Assembly: GCF_021474685.1 (NCBI RefSeq)
Contig: NZ_JAKEIT010000006.1
Location: 1-64,000 of the forward strand
Direction: 5' to 3'
Source of the DNA: Tetragenococcus halophilus
GTDB lineage: Bacteria; Bacillota; Bacilli; Lactobacillales; Enterococcaceae
Length of the DNA: 64,000 nt
The notes beneath the pieces are model-generated. The model saw nothing but the letters and a program-made list of their open reading frames with translations. It was not told where the DNA came from and searched no databases. A program made the translations under genes and the position numbers. Below, one piece after another: positions 17,421 to 26,838 of the stretch; position 1 is the first letter of the stretch, and the number at the start of each line of letters is the position of its first letter.

Positions 17421-18689
17421 TTAATCATCAAGATTTCTTTTCACGGATTTTTTCTCTATAAATTGATAACCTGCATAATAAATAACAAATGAGATAACAA
17501 TACCAATCAATGGTTGATTAAGTAATTGTGGTGTATTAGGGAAAAATTCCAAAATAACCGGTAATGCCGCCACTGCAGCACCGATAAACCAAGAAATTAC
17601 ACCTAACCAATGAATCTTAGGAATCTCATACCAACTTGCAGGATTTCCTTTTTGAATAATCCAATACGAAGCAATCATCACACCAGCAACAGGCGGAATC
17701 ATCGCAGATAACACATTCATAATAGGAACAAAATAGTCCAGAATACCTATCACAGCAAGAATAGTTCCCATACCACCCGCTGCTGCGACAGCAATTGTTT
17801 GTTTTTCTTTAGGCACGTTAAACACATTTACAATGGCAATCCCGCCAGAAAATGCATTCACAGCATTCGTTGTCCAAGTAGCCAAAAGCATAGAAATCAC
17901 CCCAATTACCGGAAAGCCTAATTGAGTAAATACTGAGATAATATCCGCAGTCTCAGAAGTTACACCAAAAATCGCACCTGCCGCAATCATCAAAATTCCT
18001 GCGGGCAAAACACCGATAATTGAAGCTTTAGCTACACCTGAACGTTTACGAACATATTGTGAATAATCCCCTGCAATAATAGCTCCTAAAGCAAACGAAC
18101 CAATTGTCACCGAGACGCCTGTTAGAAAAGGCATATGTGTTTCAGGTTGATAATTTACAATCGCTGTCCAGCCACCGTCAGTCACCGAAATAACGATAGC
18201 ATAAAGAATAACAACTAATAAAAAAGGGACTGCAATATAATTTAACCAACTAAGTAATTTAATACCAAAGATCGCAGATAATAACATTACGATTCCCCAA
18301 AATAAACTCGAAACCCACACAGGCAATCCAATATCATATAATGCCAAAAATTGTGAAAACGCCACGCCTGCGACGTTGGCTTGTAATCCGAACCAACCCA
18401 AACAAGAGATGGCTAAGATAATAGCAATAATTTTTTGAGCTCCCTGTTCACCAAAAACTTGGGAAGCCACTTGAACAGTTGGCTTTCTTAAATCTGAGCT
18501 TTGAATACCTTGAAAAATCATTCCAATAACAATAACACCGTAACCTACCAAAGCTGTTAAAATTGCTGTCCAAAAAGACATTCCAGCAATTAAAGTACCA
18601 CCAAGTAATAACCCTGGCACACTAATCATAGAACCAATCCAAATAAAAGCTAAACTTTGCCAAGTCTGTTCTTCTTTGTTGTCTTGCAT
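17421..18689 (-). CDS. NCS1-family cytosine/purine-type permease
   Basis: A 422-residue, 12-helix protein of the nucleobase:cation symporter 1 family. Diagnostic parts are WIGSMISVPGLLLGGTLIAGMSFW at the N-terminus, NVAGVAFSQFLALYDIGLPVW, LGAIIAGDYSQYVRKRSG and ATWTTNAVNAFSGGIAIVN. CodB, PucI and hydantoin permease Mhp1 belong here. It is the first gene of the permease-DUF917-HyuA operon and probably imports the ring substrate handled by the two enzymes. A nucleobase, allantoin or hydantoin is possible. Confidence 0.85.
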   Translation of the reverse strand: MQDNKEEQTWQSLAFIWIGSMISVPGLLLGGTLIAGMSFWTAILTALVGYGVIVIGMIFQGIQSSDLRKPTVQVASQVFGEQGAQKIIAIILAISCLGWFGLQANVAGVAFSQFLALYDIGLPVWVSSLFWGIVMLLSAIFGIKLLSWLNYIAVPFLLVVILYAIVISVTDGGWTAIVNYQPETHMPFLTGVSVTIGSFALGAIIAGDYSQYVRKRSGVAKASIIGVLPAGILMIAAGAIFGVTSETADIISVFTQLGFPVIGVISMLLATWTTNAVNAFSGGIAIVNVFNVPKEKQTIAVAAAGGMGTILAVIGILDYFVPIMNVLSAMIPPVAGVMIASYWIIQKGNPASWYEIPKIHWLGVISWFIGAAVAALPVILEFFPNTPQLLNQPLIGIVISFVIYYAGYQFIEKKSVKRNLDD

Positions 18690-18780
18690 AACAACCCCCC
18701 ATTTCCCTCAATTTTTTTGAGAATACCTGCTATTATACGTAAAAAGGGGAGCTTTGTATTTATCTTAAACTAAAAATAAA

Positions 18781-18820
18781 CAAGAGATGTTTTGTCAATA
18801 TCGACAAAAATCATCTCTTG
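18781..18820 (-). terminator. Hairpin after the pucR-like gene
   Basis: CAAGAGATG (18781-18789) pairs with CATCTCTTG (18812-18820), and inside it TTTTGTC and GACAAAA form a further stem. It ends the PucR transcript on the minus strand. The inner palindrome could also be a regulator site before the permease operon. Confidence 0.65.
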
Positions 18821-18822
18821 AT

Positions 18823-20394
18823 CTATCTTTTTTCTGTATTTTTTAATAAACGCCAGATGGCAATAGCACGGTAATAAGTTAAACTCTCAGGTAATTTAGT
18901 TACCGAATAATGCACCAACTCGTTGATTCTTTTGATTCGATATTTGATCGTATTCATGTGTACATATAGTAATTTCCCCGCTTTAGCATAGTGACTTTGT
19001 GCATCTAGTAAGAAAACAGCTAAGGTATCTAGCAATTCGGGCTGTTTTATTAATGGCTGCAACGCCCCTAGTGCTTGATGAATGGATTTTTCCCCTTCAG
19101 CGATCGTCTTTTCGCACTCTGCTACAAACTGAAAGTGTAGCTGTGTAAACATCTTTTGTTTAGGATACAAAAATTTCGCCTGCTCAAAGTATTCTTTCAT
19201 TTTGCTATAAGCAGCCTGTACATCACTGGTTGTATCCATGCCTAAATATTGCACAATGGTATGACAAATCCCTTCTTGCTGTAACTTTTCAGATACTTCA
19301 AAGGCAATCGTATCAAAACCTTCATTGGTTTTTCCTTCATCCATAAATACCGCAATTGTCTGTTCAAACAATTCTACGAGTAAAACGTTAAAGTGTGAAG
19401 TCATTTCTTCTTTTAATTGCCGCATTACTATTGCTTGTAAAGTAGGCTCTTCTACATGAACAAACCACACGTTGGAAATATTTCCCACGTCTATATGTAA
19501 AACAGCACCTAATCGACGCATCTTGACACTTTCGTCATTCAAAATCGCTTTGACCAGTTCTTGTGTGTTGACTGCTTCATAATTTTGACCCCATAAGTTC
19601 ATAAAGATTTGCACCACTTCTGCGGCTTGTTCCACCATATTTTCAGTTAATGGTTGATTTTCCTTAAACATATAAAACTGGATAGCTTCCATCCCACTAT
19701 GAAAAATCGTTCGCTTCACAGCAGAAACAGTTTCTATCGATTGAATGTTAGTACCTGTTGTTTGTTTAACCATATAAGACAGATCCAAAGTACTAATACT
19801 TGGCCAAGTTCCTGCATTAATAATTTGACCTCGCATATCCGTTAATACAATAGAACTATGTGTTCGATCGGTTAACATTTTTAACATCGTATCTGCGTTA
19901 CGCTGGTTGGCAGGGAGTTTAGAAATTTGTTCCACCATTTGATTAGAAAAACTTGTTTCGACCATTTCTTGTTTGACAATAGCTTCTACCACTTCATAAA
20001 TAACTTCACTATAACGTAAAGAAGGCTCTCCTTCTGGCATCACAATCAGTGGAAAGTTTAATTTATTACACGTATCCAGTAAACGTTGGTCTATTTCTGG
20101 AATAAAAACACCTACATAATAAAGAATTAAGCCTATTTCTCCTTCACGTTGCAAATGTTGGATTATTTCTACTTGAGCATCAATGTCATGAGAAATTGTC
20201 ATTAGCCCACTAATAACAATCTCACTTCCGTATTTATCTTCTTGATTAAATAATTCTTCCCTTAATTTGGCAACATTTGATTGCTCTAATACTGTAATAG
20301 AAGATACTTGCCTTTTTAGACCGTCTATACCTGCAACTACTTCTGCTTCTCTTAAAGAAGGTAAGTTTAAGAGACTTTTAAACTCCACACTCAT
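18823..20394 (-). CDS. PucR-family transcriptional regulator
   Basis: A 523-residue regulator with an N-terminal PucR sensory domain (LLNLPSLREAEVVAGIDGLKRQVSSITVLEQSNV), a central GGDEF-like variable region, and a C-terminal HTH_30 domain (LDTLAVFLLDAQSHYAKAGKLLYVHMNTIKYRIKRINEL). PucR proteins activate purine or other nitrogen-compound catabolism in response to pathway metabolites. It lies immediately upstream of the permease-DUF917-HyuA operon on the same strand, separated by a hairpin, and is its likely regulator. Confidence 0.85.
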   Translation of the reverse strand: MSVEFKSLLNLPSLREAEVVAGIDGLKRQVSSITVLEQSNVAKLREELFNQEDKYGSEIVISGLMTISHDIDAQVEIIQHLQREGEIGLILYYVGVFIPEIDQRLLDTCNKLNFPLIVMPEGEPSLRYSEVIYEVVEAIVKQEMVETSFSNQMVEQISKLPANQRNADTMLKMLTDRTHSSIVLTDMRGQIINAGTWPSISTLDLSYMVKQTTGTNIQSIETVSAVKRTIFHSGMEAIQFYMFKENQPLTENMVEQAAEVVQIFMNLWGQNYEAVNTQELVKAILNDESVKMRRLGAVLHIDVGNISNVWFVHVEEPTLQAIVMRQLKEEMTSHFNVLLVELFEQTIAVFMDEGKTNEGFDTIAFEVSEKLQQEGICHTIVQYLGMDTTSDVQAAYSKMKEYFEQAKFLYPKQKMFTQLHFQFVAECEKTIAEGEKSIHQALGALQPLIKQPELLDTLAVFLLDAQSHYAKAGKLLYVHMNTIKYRIKRINELVHYSVTKLPESLTYYRAIAIWRLLKNTEKR

Positions 20395-20496
20395 CTATTT
20401 CCCCTCCCTTTTGCTTGCTTTGTCCGTTATTGTAGCATTAGCTTAAGATAAAGTCATGAACAAATTGTCTAACAATTCAAAATTTTTCAATAGAAC

Positions 20497-20619
20497 AGGG
20501 AGTAAAATGCTAATTCACTCCCTATGATTGCAAAGATAGGGGGTACTTTTTCGTTTTGCTCCCTGAGATTGTAAAGATAGGGAGCGTTTTTCCATTTCTC
20601 TACCTGTCTTTTAGATAAA
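20497..20619. repeat. Array B: 41-bp-period dyad repeats, AGGGAGT family
   Basis: Three units start at 20497, 20538 and 20579, exactly 41 bases apart. Unit 1 has AGGGAGT and ACTCCCT arms around 13 bases; unit 2 has AGGGGGTAC and GCTCCCT; unit 3 keeps AGGGAGC but its right arm has decayed (CTACCTGTC). Units 1 and 2 share the tail ATTGYAAAGAT. It lies between the pucR-like start and the dus terminator, outside any gene. The unit sequence is unrelated to arrays A and C, but the period is the same. Confidence 0.85.
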
Positions 20620-20646
20620 AAAAGACGCTCCTAAATAGAAGCGTCT
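20619..20646 (-). terminator. Terminator of the dus gene
   Basis: AGACGCT (20623-20629) pairs with AGCGTCT (20640-20646). On the minus strand it is followed by a run of T residues directly abutting repeat array B. Confidence 0.85.
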
Positions 20647-20648
20647 CA

Positions 20649-21623
20649 TTAACTTGCGATAGAAGTATTTTGAAAAAAGTTAGCCAAAGTTTCGCGTATT
20701 TCATCCGTTGTTTCTGTTTGCATCAATTCAGCTCGCAAATCGCTAGCGCCCGGAAAGCCTTTAATATAAATTTTAAAGAAACGACGTAAGCCAGCAACAG
20801 GGCGAGGAACAGTTTCACTATAATAGTCTTGTAAATCAAGTTGCAAGCGCAACAAATCAATATATTCTTGCACACTGTGTTCTTCAGGCTGTGTTTCGAA
20901 AGCAAAAGGATTGTTAAAAACGCCACGACCTATCATAACGCCGTCCACGCCATATTTTTCCACGAGTTCTAACCCTGTTTGGCGATCAGGGATATCTCCA
21001 TTAATTGTAATCAAAGTTTGCGGCGCAATCCGATCACGAATCGCTACAATCTGTGGAATCATATCCCAATGAGCATCTGCCTTACTCATCTCTTTACGTG
21101 TTCGCAGATGAATCGATAAATTCACGATATCTTGTTCCAATAAATGGGTGATCCATTCTTCCATTTCATCCATTTGCTCATAGCCGATCCGTGTTTTCAC
21201 ACTAACCGGTAAGCCGCCAGCTTTGGCTGCATCAATCAACTCAGTAGCGACTTCTGGTCGTAAAATCAGACCACTACCTTTCCCGCGTCTTACCACATTA
21301 CGAACCGGACACCCCATGTTAATATCAACACCACTAAAGCCCATTTCGGCTAAACCAAGACTCATCTCACGGAAATATTCAGGTTTATCTCCCCAAATAT
21401 GTGCCACGATCGGTTTTTCATCTTCAGTAAAAGTCAGGCGACCTTGGACACTTTGCCTACCATCCGGGTGACAATAGCTATCCGAGTTGGTAAACTCAGT
21501 AAAATAAACATCCGGCGCACCAGCTTCTTTTATCACATGACGAAAAGCGACATCTGTCACATCTTCCATCGGCGCTAAAATAAAAAAGGGCTTCGGTAAT
21601 TCTGCCCAAAAATTCTTAGTCAT
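20649..21623 (-). CDS. tRNA-dihydrouridine synthase
   Basis: A 324-residue FMN-dependent Dus enzyme that reduces uridine in the tRNA D-loop. It shows [19 protein letters not shown] at the N-terminus, the catalytic-loop Cys in [30 protein letters not shown], and the phosphate-binding [18 protein letters not shown]. Length and motifs are those of a full enzyme; the sub-type (DusA/B/C-like) is not assigned. It is a single-gene unit ending at its own terminator. Confidence 0.9.
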   Translation of the reverse strand: MTKNFWAELPKPFFILAPMEDVTDVAFRHVIKEAGAPDVYFTEFTNSDSYCHPDGRQSVQGRLTFTEDEKPIVAHIWGDKPEYFREMSLGLAEMGFSGVDINMGCPVRNVVRRGKGSGLILRPEVATELIDAAKAGGLPVSVKTRIGYEQMDEMEEWITHLLEQDIVNLSIHLRTRKEMSKADAHWDMIPQIVAIRDRIAPQTLITINGDIPDRQTGLELVEKYGVDGVMIGRGVFNNPFAFETQPEEHSVQEYIDLLRLQLDLQDYYSETVPRPVAGLRRFFKIYIKGFPGASDLRAELMQTETTDEIRETLANFFQNTSIAS

Positions 21624-21813
21624 TTATAAACTCTCCTAATTTATGTATTCCATTTCTATTCAAAACAAAGTTATTATACTAGTAATGACAAAATGGTGCA
21701 AAAAGTAAGTTTGTTCTCTTTTAGAATTTTTAAATTGCCCAGAACTTGTATCCTTAGCAATAGAATGTGATAAAATGACTATATAATAATTAAAACAAAA
21801 AGAGGTATGAACT

Positions 21814-24345
21814 GTGGCACAAGCAATTTTTACAAAGACAGGTTTTTCTATTGAACAACCTACAACGCCATTTGAATATCGTTTAAAAAATGAACCCTTT
21901 CGCACACTTTACGAACAAGGCTTTGCAGAGAGAATAAGCAAAACTGATCCTTCCATCGACTACTTATTACAAGTGGCGCAAAGCTTTGTCCACCAATTAA
22001 AAAAAGACGGAGAAATCGAAATTACCCGTAAGTTCCGTTTCCCAGCGAAACATTTTTACCAAACCTTAGTAAATGAGGTCCCTTTTGTTATCGGTTATGA
22101 ATTTGTCACCATTTCATGGCTTCAGGCCATTCACCAAGAATTGGCGAACATTTTTGCTGAGGAAATGAAAAATTTCCAAGGAAGTGTAGCAGATTATGTT
22201 CAGTCAAAAAATCAAAATTTAACAACCGCCGGAAGAGTCTATTTCCACTTGATTGAGCGTAAGCAAGGCCCCACTCCTTTCGCTTTTTTAGCTACTTATG
22301 CCACACTGCAAAATGGAAAAGTGAATCATAGACCGCTAAAAAACGCTCTTTCAGAATTTGAAAATTCAACTGAAATTTTCTCATTACTTTCTGCAGTGGG
22401 CCGAGTTGCTGATGAGTCCACTTTTATCTCCCAGTTAGTTGAATCCGGTGAGTTATTTTCTCCTTTAGGATTTAATGAACAAGAAGCATATCAATTTTTA
22501 AAAGAAACGCCTATTTATGAAGAAAGCGGAGTTATTTGTCGCATTCCTGACTTTTGGAAAAAAGAATATCAAGCTTCTGTCAAGGTAACTCTAGGAGATC
22601 AACAGCCAAGTTATCTCGGCATGGATTCTCTTCTCTCAAGTCAACCAGAACTGTATCTAGGCCAAGATCGCTATTCAAAAGCCGAGATCGAATCACTTTT
22701 ACAACAAGACGAAGGACTCGCTTTTTTAAAAGGAAAATGGATTGAAATTAATCATGAAAAATTACAAGATTTGCTCGATACTTTTGAAGAACAAGAAAAT
22801 ACGCAATGGACGCTATTCGAAGCTTTACGAAACCAGCAAATAAATACAGATTCTGAAGAGAACCAACCTATCGAAATAAATAACGGACAATGGTTAAATC
22901 AGGTATTTACTCAAATGACAATGCCAAGGAAAATCGACCAGGCAGAACCCGCAACTACATTCCAAGCTGAACTACGACCTTATCAGCGTGTCGGCTATAA
23001 TTGGTTGAAGTTTATGCAAAACCAATCTTTCGGAGCTTTGCTCGCTGATGATATGGGCTTAGGAAAAACTGTACAAATTTTAGCTTTATTAGATGCTTTA
23101 AAAAATCAAGGTACTCGTGCGCTTCTAATCATTCCAGCTTCTCTCATCGAAAATTGGAGAAAAGAAGCAGCTAGATTTGCGCCTAATTTAAACGTGCAAA
23201 TCTTACACGGAAAACAAACTGATATGCAGGATGCCACAGCTGATCTGTTCATTACGACTTATGGCATGGTAAGTAAAATCGCGGCTCTTTATGAAAAGAC
23301 TTTTGACTTACTCATTTTAGATGAAGCTCAAGCCATTAAAAACCCCGGAACAAAACAAACGAAAAACGTGAAAGCTTTGCACGCACGTGCTAAAATCGCC
23401 ATGACAGGAACGCCTATTGAAAATCGATTATCGGACTTGTGGAGTGTCTTTGACTTTTTAAACCAGGGATTGTTAGGCACAAAAAAAGAATTTAGCTCTC
23501 AAATCAAAAAAGGCATGGATTACGGCGCTTTAAGAAAAATGATTTCACCATTTATTTTACGACGTTTGAAAACCGACCAACAGATCATTTCTGATTTACC
23601 AGCAAAAAATGAGCAAAAAGAATACATTGGACTTTCAAAAAAACAAGTAGCTCTATATAAAGGCGTACAGCGTGAGATTGAAAAATCCTTGGAAGACTCT
23701 GAAGGGATTCAACGAAAGGGAATGATTCTATCTGCTATTTCCAAGTTTAAACAAATTTGTAACCATCCTGACCAATATCTAGGCAACCAAGAGTTTCGAC
23801 CGAACCTCAGTGGAAAATTTGAAAACTTACGTGCCCTATGCGAAACGATCCGGGATAAACATGAACAGGTACTAATTTTTACGCAGTTTAAAGAAATGTG
23901 TGAACCTTTAAATGAATTTCTAGCGGAAGTTTTTGGCAAATCAGGCCTTGTCTTACACGGAAGCGTGCCAGCAAAAAAAAGAGCGCAATATGTCCAAGAG
24001 TTTAACTCATCAGAATCCTACACCCCTTATATGGTATTATCAATCAAAGCAGGCGGTGTAGGTGTTAACTTAACCGCCGCCAACCATGTGATTCACTTTG
24101 ATCGTTGGTGGAACCCGGCAGTTGAAAATCAAGCAACAGACCGAGCTTTTCGAATTGGCCAGGAAAAAAATGTTTTTGTTTATAAATTTGTCACAACAGG
24201 AACCATCGAAGAAAAGATTGATGAAATGTTATCCGAAAAAACACAACTCTCTAATGATCTTATTTCTGAAACAAGCGGTGAAAATTGGCTAACGGAAATG
24301 AGTAACCAAGAATTGAAACAATTATTCACTTTGGAGGCGAACTGA
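21814..24345 (+). CDS. SNF2-family DNA helicase/ATPase without a SWIM domain
   Basis: An 843-residue protein starting at GTG 21814 after AGAGGT. The first 380 residues are an uncharacterised N-terminal region. The SNF2_N motor follows: LRPYQRVGYNWLKFM, Walker A LADDMGLGKTVQ (about residues 410-420), DEAQ near 502 and MTGTPIENRLSDLW. The helicase C domain has QICNHPDQYLG, LVLHGSVPAKKRAQYVQEFN and RAFRIGQEKNVFVYKFVTTGTIEEKIDEML. Bacterial relatives often carry a SWIM zinc finger at the N-terminus; here it is a separate gene three bases downstream. It probably translocates along dsDNA; the cellular role is unknown. Confidence 0.9.
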   Translation: MAQAIFTKTGFSIEQPTTPFEYRLKNEPFRTLYEQGFAERISKTDPSIDYLLQVAQSFVHQLKKDGEIEITRKFRFPAKHFYQTLVNEVPFVIGYEFVTISWLQAIHQELANIFAEEMKNFQGSVADYVQSKNQNLTTAGRVYFHLIERKQGPTPFAFLATYATLQNGKVNHRPLKNALSEFENSTEIFSLLSAVGRVADESTFISQLVESGELFSPLGFNEQEAYQFLKETPIYEESGVICRIPDFWKKEYQASVKVTLGDQQPSYLGMDSLLSSQPELYLGQDRYSKAEIESLLQQDEGLAFLKGKWIEINHEKLQDLLDTFEEQENTQWTLFEALRNQQINTDSEENQPIEINNGQWLNQVFTQMTMPRKIDQAEPATTFQAELRPYQRVGYNWLKFMQNQSFGALLADDMGLGKTVQILALLDALKNQGTRALLIIPASLIENWRKEAARFAPNLNVQILHGKQTDMQDATADLFITTYGMVSKIAALYEKTFDLLILDEAQAIKNPGTKQTKNVKALHARAKIAMTGTPIENRLSDLWSVFDFLNQGLLGTKKEFSSQIKKGMDYGALRKMISPFILRRLKTDQQIISDLPAKNEQKEYIGLSKKQVALYKGVQREIEKSLEDSEGIQRKGMILSAISKFKQICNHPDQYLGNQEFRPNLSGKFENLRALCETIRDKHEQVLIFTQFKEMCEPLNEFLAEVFGKSGLVLHGSVPAKKRAQYVQEFNSSESYTPYMVLSIKAGGVGVNLTAANHVIHFDRWWNPAVENQATDRAFRIGQEKNVFVYKFVTTGTIEEKIDEMLSEKTQLSNDLISETSGENWLTEMSNQELKQLFTLEAN

Positions 24346-24347
24346 TC

Positions 24348-25061
24348 ATGTCTAGCTACGACTTTTATGAATATGAAAGTATCGCAGAAAAAAGGGACAG
24401 AGCAACAACAAAAAGAAGAAGCTATCAAAAAAAGCATCCAAATGCCGTTCCTATTACTATAAATGGTAATAAAATCGCTAAGTCCTTTTGGGGAAAAGCG
24501 TGGTGTAATCATTTAAAATATTATGCAGACCATGATAACCGCGTTTCTCGAGGTCGTTCTTATATCAAAAATGGCTTTGTTTTTGATTTAGCTATTAAGG
24601 AAGGACTGATCACTGGAACCGTGAGTGGTAGCGGCAATAATCTTTATCAAGTTATCATTACCATAGACCCTATTGCCGATCAACGCTTGGAAGAACAAAT
24701 CAACGGCCATGTTGAAAGCTTAGAAGATTTAGCCTATGGAAAATTCCCTAAAGCATTAGAGAAAGTGTTTCTAACAAGTGAGAATGGCCTCTTTCCAAAG
24801 ATGAATGAAATTCAATTTAGTTGTAGTTGCCCCGACAGTGCTTATATGTGCAAACACGTCTCGGCCATACTGTATGCGGTAGGCGCTAAATTAGACTCAG
24901 AGCCCTTGCTCTTATTTGAATTACGGGGGGTGGATACCTCTGCTTTAGTGAAAAGATCAGTAGAAGAAAAGATGTCCTCCCTCTTGGAAAACGCTTCTTC
25001 TGTAAAGTCTGATCGTATCATTGAGGATGATTCGATTATCGGTCTTTTTGATTTAGAATAG
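24348..25061 (+). CDS. SWIM zinc-finger protein, partner of the SNF2 helicase
   Basis: A 237-residue protein with a SWIM motif in FSCSCPDSAYMCKHVSAI (about residues 158-175), giving the CxC...CxH zinc ligands. The N-terminus holds YQKKHPNAVPITINGNKIAKSFWGKAWCNHLKYYADHDNRVSRGRSYIKNG in pieces typical of SWIM proteins found beside SNF2 genes. TTGGAGG precedes the ATG and only two bases separate it from the helicase stop. It likely binds DNA or protein and works with the helicase as a two-component version of fused SWIM-SNF2 proteins. Confidence 0.85.
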   Translation: MSSYDFYEYESIAEKRDRATTKRRSYQKKHPNAVPITINGNKIAKSFWGKAWCNHLKYYADHDNRVSRGRSYIKNGFVFDLAIKEGLITGTVSGSGNNLYQVIITIDPIADQRLEEQINGHVESLEDLAYGKFPKALEKVFLTSENGLFPKMNEIQFSCSCPDSAYMCKHVSAILYAVGAKLDSEPLLLFELRGVDTSALVKRSVEEKMSSLLENASSVKSDRIIEDDSIIGLFDLE

Positions 25062-25117
25062 AACAGATTACTTTAGGTTAATTTTATAACTTATCTCAAA
25101 AAATATGTAATAAAAAG

Positions 25118-25187
25118 GCGCTTGATTCTCTCGCTGTGATAAAAGTCATAAACGAAACTATACTATCACAAATGAGCGGTTCAAGCG
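25118..25187. terminator. Long imperfect hairpin between convergent genes
   Basis: GCGCTTGA (25118-25125) faces TCAAGCG (25181-25187), and inside it TGTGATA (25135-25141) pairs with TATCACA (25164-25170). CGCT/AGCG pairs lie between. It may act as a bidirectional terminator; its size and the absence of a strong T run also fit a small miniature inverted-repeat element. Confidence 0.5.
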
Positions 25188-25220
25188 TCTTAAATATATT
25201 GCTCCTATTTGCTTGCTTTT

Positions 25221-25820
25221 TTATTTAATGGCATCAACCAAAGCATCAAAAAATAATGCACTAGACGCGGCCCCCGGATCAATGTGTCCTTTCGAACGTC
25301 CTGCTAGGTAGGAAGCTCTACCCTTTTTAGCCACCAATGTTTGAGTATATTCCTCAGCCCTTTCGACTTGTTCTTTTGCAAGGCTTCCTTCTTTTAAGGC
25401 TTGGACCACTGGTTCCCAAACATCAACCATGGTTTTATCCTCAAATTCGGTTTTCCCTCGTTTTTTGATGCCAGCTAATCCTTGTTCAATGATGTTTCCT
25501 AATTGTTCATAAGAATCAATCGTTTCGGTCCCTTTGGTTTCTTTGACCATATTCATAAGGGCTGAGCCATACAATGGTCCTGAGGCACCGCCAACCTTAG
25601 AAATCATCGCCATGGAAAAGACTTGTAAAATATCACTAATAGATTCTGGTTGTTTTTGCTCAAAAGATGCTTCATAAGCGTTCACTCCACGGGCCATATT
25701 GTTCCCATGGTCGCCATCGCCAATAGGGGTATCTAAATCACTCAAATACTACTTATTTTCTTTGATTTTATCGGTAAATTCTGCCAACCAAGCTTGTACA
25801 TCTTGCGCCGTTAATTGCAT
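25221..25820 (-). pseudogene. dhaL: dhaL, dihydroxyacetone kinase ADP-binding subunit, interrupted by an in-frame TAG
   Basis: Reading from ATG 25820 gives MQLTAQDVQAWLAEFTDKIKENK, then TAG at 25749-25751, then YLSDLDTPIGDGDHGNNMARG without any frame change to the stop at 25221. The full frame is 199 codons, the usual DhaL length. The Mg-ADP-binding Asp residues of DTPIGDGDHG lie just after the stop. A TTG seven bases past the amber could restart translation, but no ribosome site is seen and the first helix would be lost. DhaL transfers phosphate from DhaM to DhaK, so the pathway is broken unless amber is read through or another copy exists. Confidence 0.85.
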
Positions 25821-25833
25821 TAAACCTTCCTCC

Positions 25834-26817
25834 TTACCAAGAAATCGTCGTAACATCACTTTCTAAAGCTTCTTTGATCGTTTCATCTTCTAGATCAATC
25901 AAAGTCAAAGAAACGCCTTCCATATCAAGCGAAGTCATGTAGTTGCCCACTTTATGGAAAGTGACTTCAACATTTTGTTCTTTTAACAAATTCAACACAT
26001 CATTCATGAAAATAAACTGTTCCATTAAAGGTGTGCCGCCCATACCGTTCACTAAAACGCCCACTTTTTGGGGTTGCTTGTCATAATCCGACAAAATTTT
26101 AGTCACTAGCTCTTGGGCTAAGTCTTTTGACGGCTGTAATTTTTCGCGACGGTAACCTGCTTCTCCGTGAATCCCCACGCCGTATTCCAGTTCATCTTCG
26201 GCTAGTTCGAAACCGGGTTTGCCCACTTCGGGAACGGTAGCTGCGTGTAAAGCCAAGCCAATCGTCTTGATTTTTTTCACCACTTCGTCCCCTAGTTGTT
26301 TCAATTCATCCAAAGAAGCACCTCTTCGAGCTGCGTTGCCCAGAATTTTATGCACCAGAACGGTTCCTGCGACCCCGCGTTTGCCGGCGGTAAATTCACT
26401 GTCTTCCACGGCGATGTCGTCATCCACTACTACGATTTCAGATTGAATATCGTCCATTTCTGCCATTTCTTGGGCCATTTCAAAGTTTAAATTATCACCT
26501 GTATAATTTTTAACGATTAACAACACTCCTTGACCTTGGTCGGCGTCTTGCATAGCGATTTGAATTTGATCGGGGGTAGGTGAAGTAAAGACATCCCCCG
26601 CCACAGCAGCGCTCAACATGCCATCGCCTACAAAGCCCGCGTGTGAAGGTTCATGACCACTGCCCCCACCAGAAACCAAGGCTACTTGTGGTTTCGTATC
26701 ATTTTTTACAATAACACGAGAATCTTCGATGCGATGAATAAGGCCAGGATAACTAGCCGATAATCCTCGTAACATTTCTTCAATAACATCTTCTGTTTGA
26801 TTGATAATTTTTTTCAT
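25834..26817 (-). CDS. dhaK: Dihydroxyacetone kinase substrate-binding subunit
   Basis: A 327-residue DhaK protein. ALVSGGGSGHEPSHAGFVGDGML holds the dihydroxyacetone-binding loop, and His217 in YGVGIHGEAG is the residue that bonds covalently to the substrate carbonyl. VVVDDDIAV and KRGVAGTVLVHKILGNAA are also family-typical. It works with DhaL and the PTS-fed DhaM to make dihydroxyacetone phosphate. It follows dhaM by 21 bases in the gldA-dhaM-dhaK-dhaL cluster, with a GGAGG-like site upstream. Confidence 0.92.
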   Translation of the reverse strand: MKKIINQTEDVIEEMLRGLSASYPGLIHRIEDSRVIVKNDTKPQVALVSGGGSGHEPSHAGFVGDGMLSAAVAGDVFTSPTPDQIQIAMQDADQGQGVLLIVKNYTGDNLNFEMAQEMAEMDDIQSEIVVVDDDIAVEDSEFTAGKRGVAGTVLVHKILGNAARRGASLDELKQLGDEVVKKIKTIGLALHAATVPEVGKPGFELAEDELEYGVGIHGEAGYRREKLQPSKDLAQELVTKILSDYDKQPQKVGVLVNGMGGTPLMEQFIFMNDVLNLLKEQNVEVTFHKVGNYMTSLDMEGVSLTLIDLEDETIKEALESDVTTISW

Positions 26818-26838
26818 CTTATACCCTCCGTTTATTTT

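Noticed and set aside
25221..25745. dhaL taken as a short 174-residue gene
   Set aside because: The first helix and DhaL start are present in frame upstream, separated only by TAG; the TTG start has no ribosome site.
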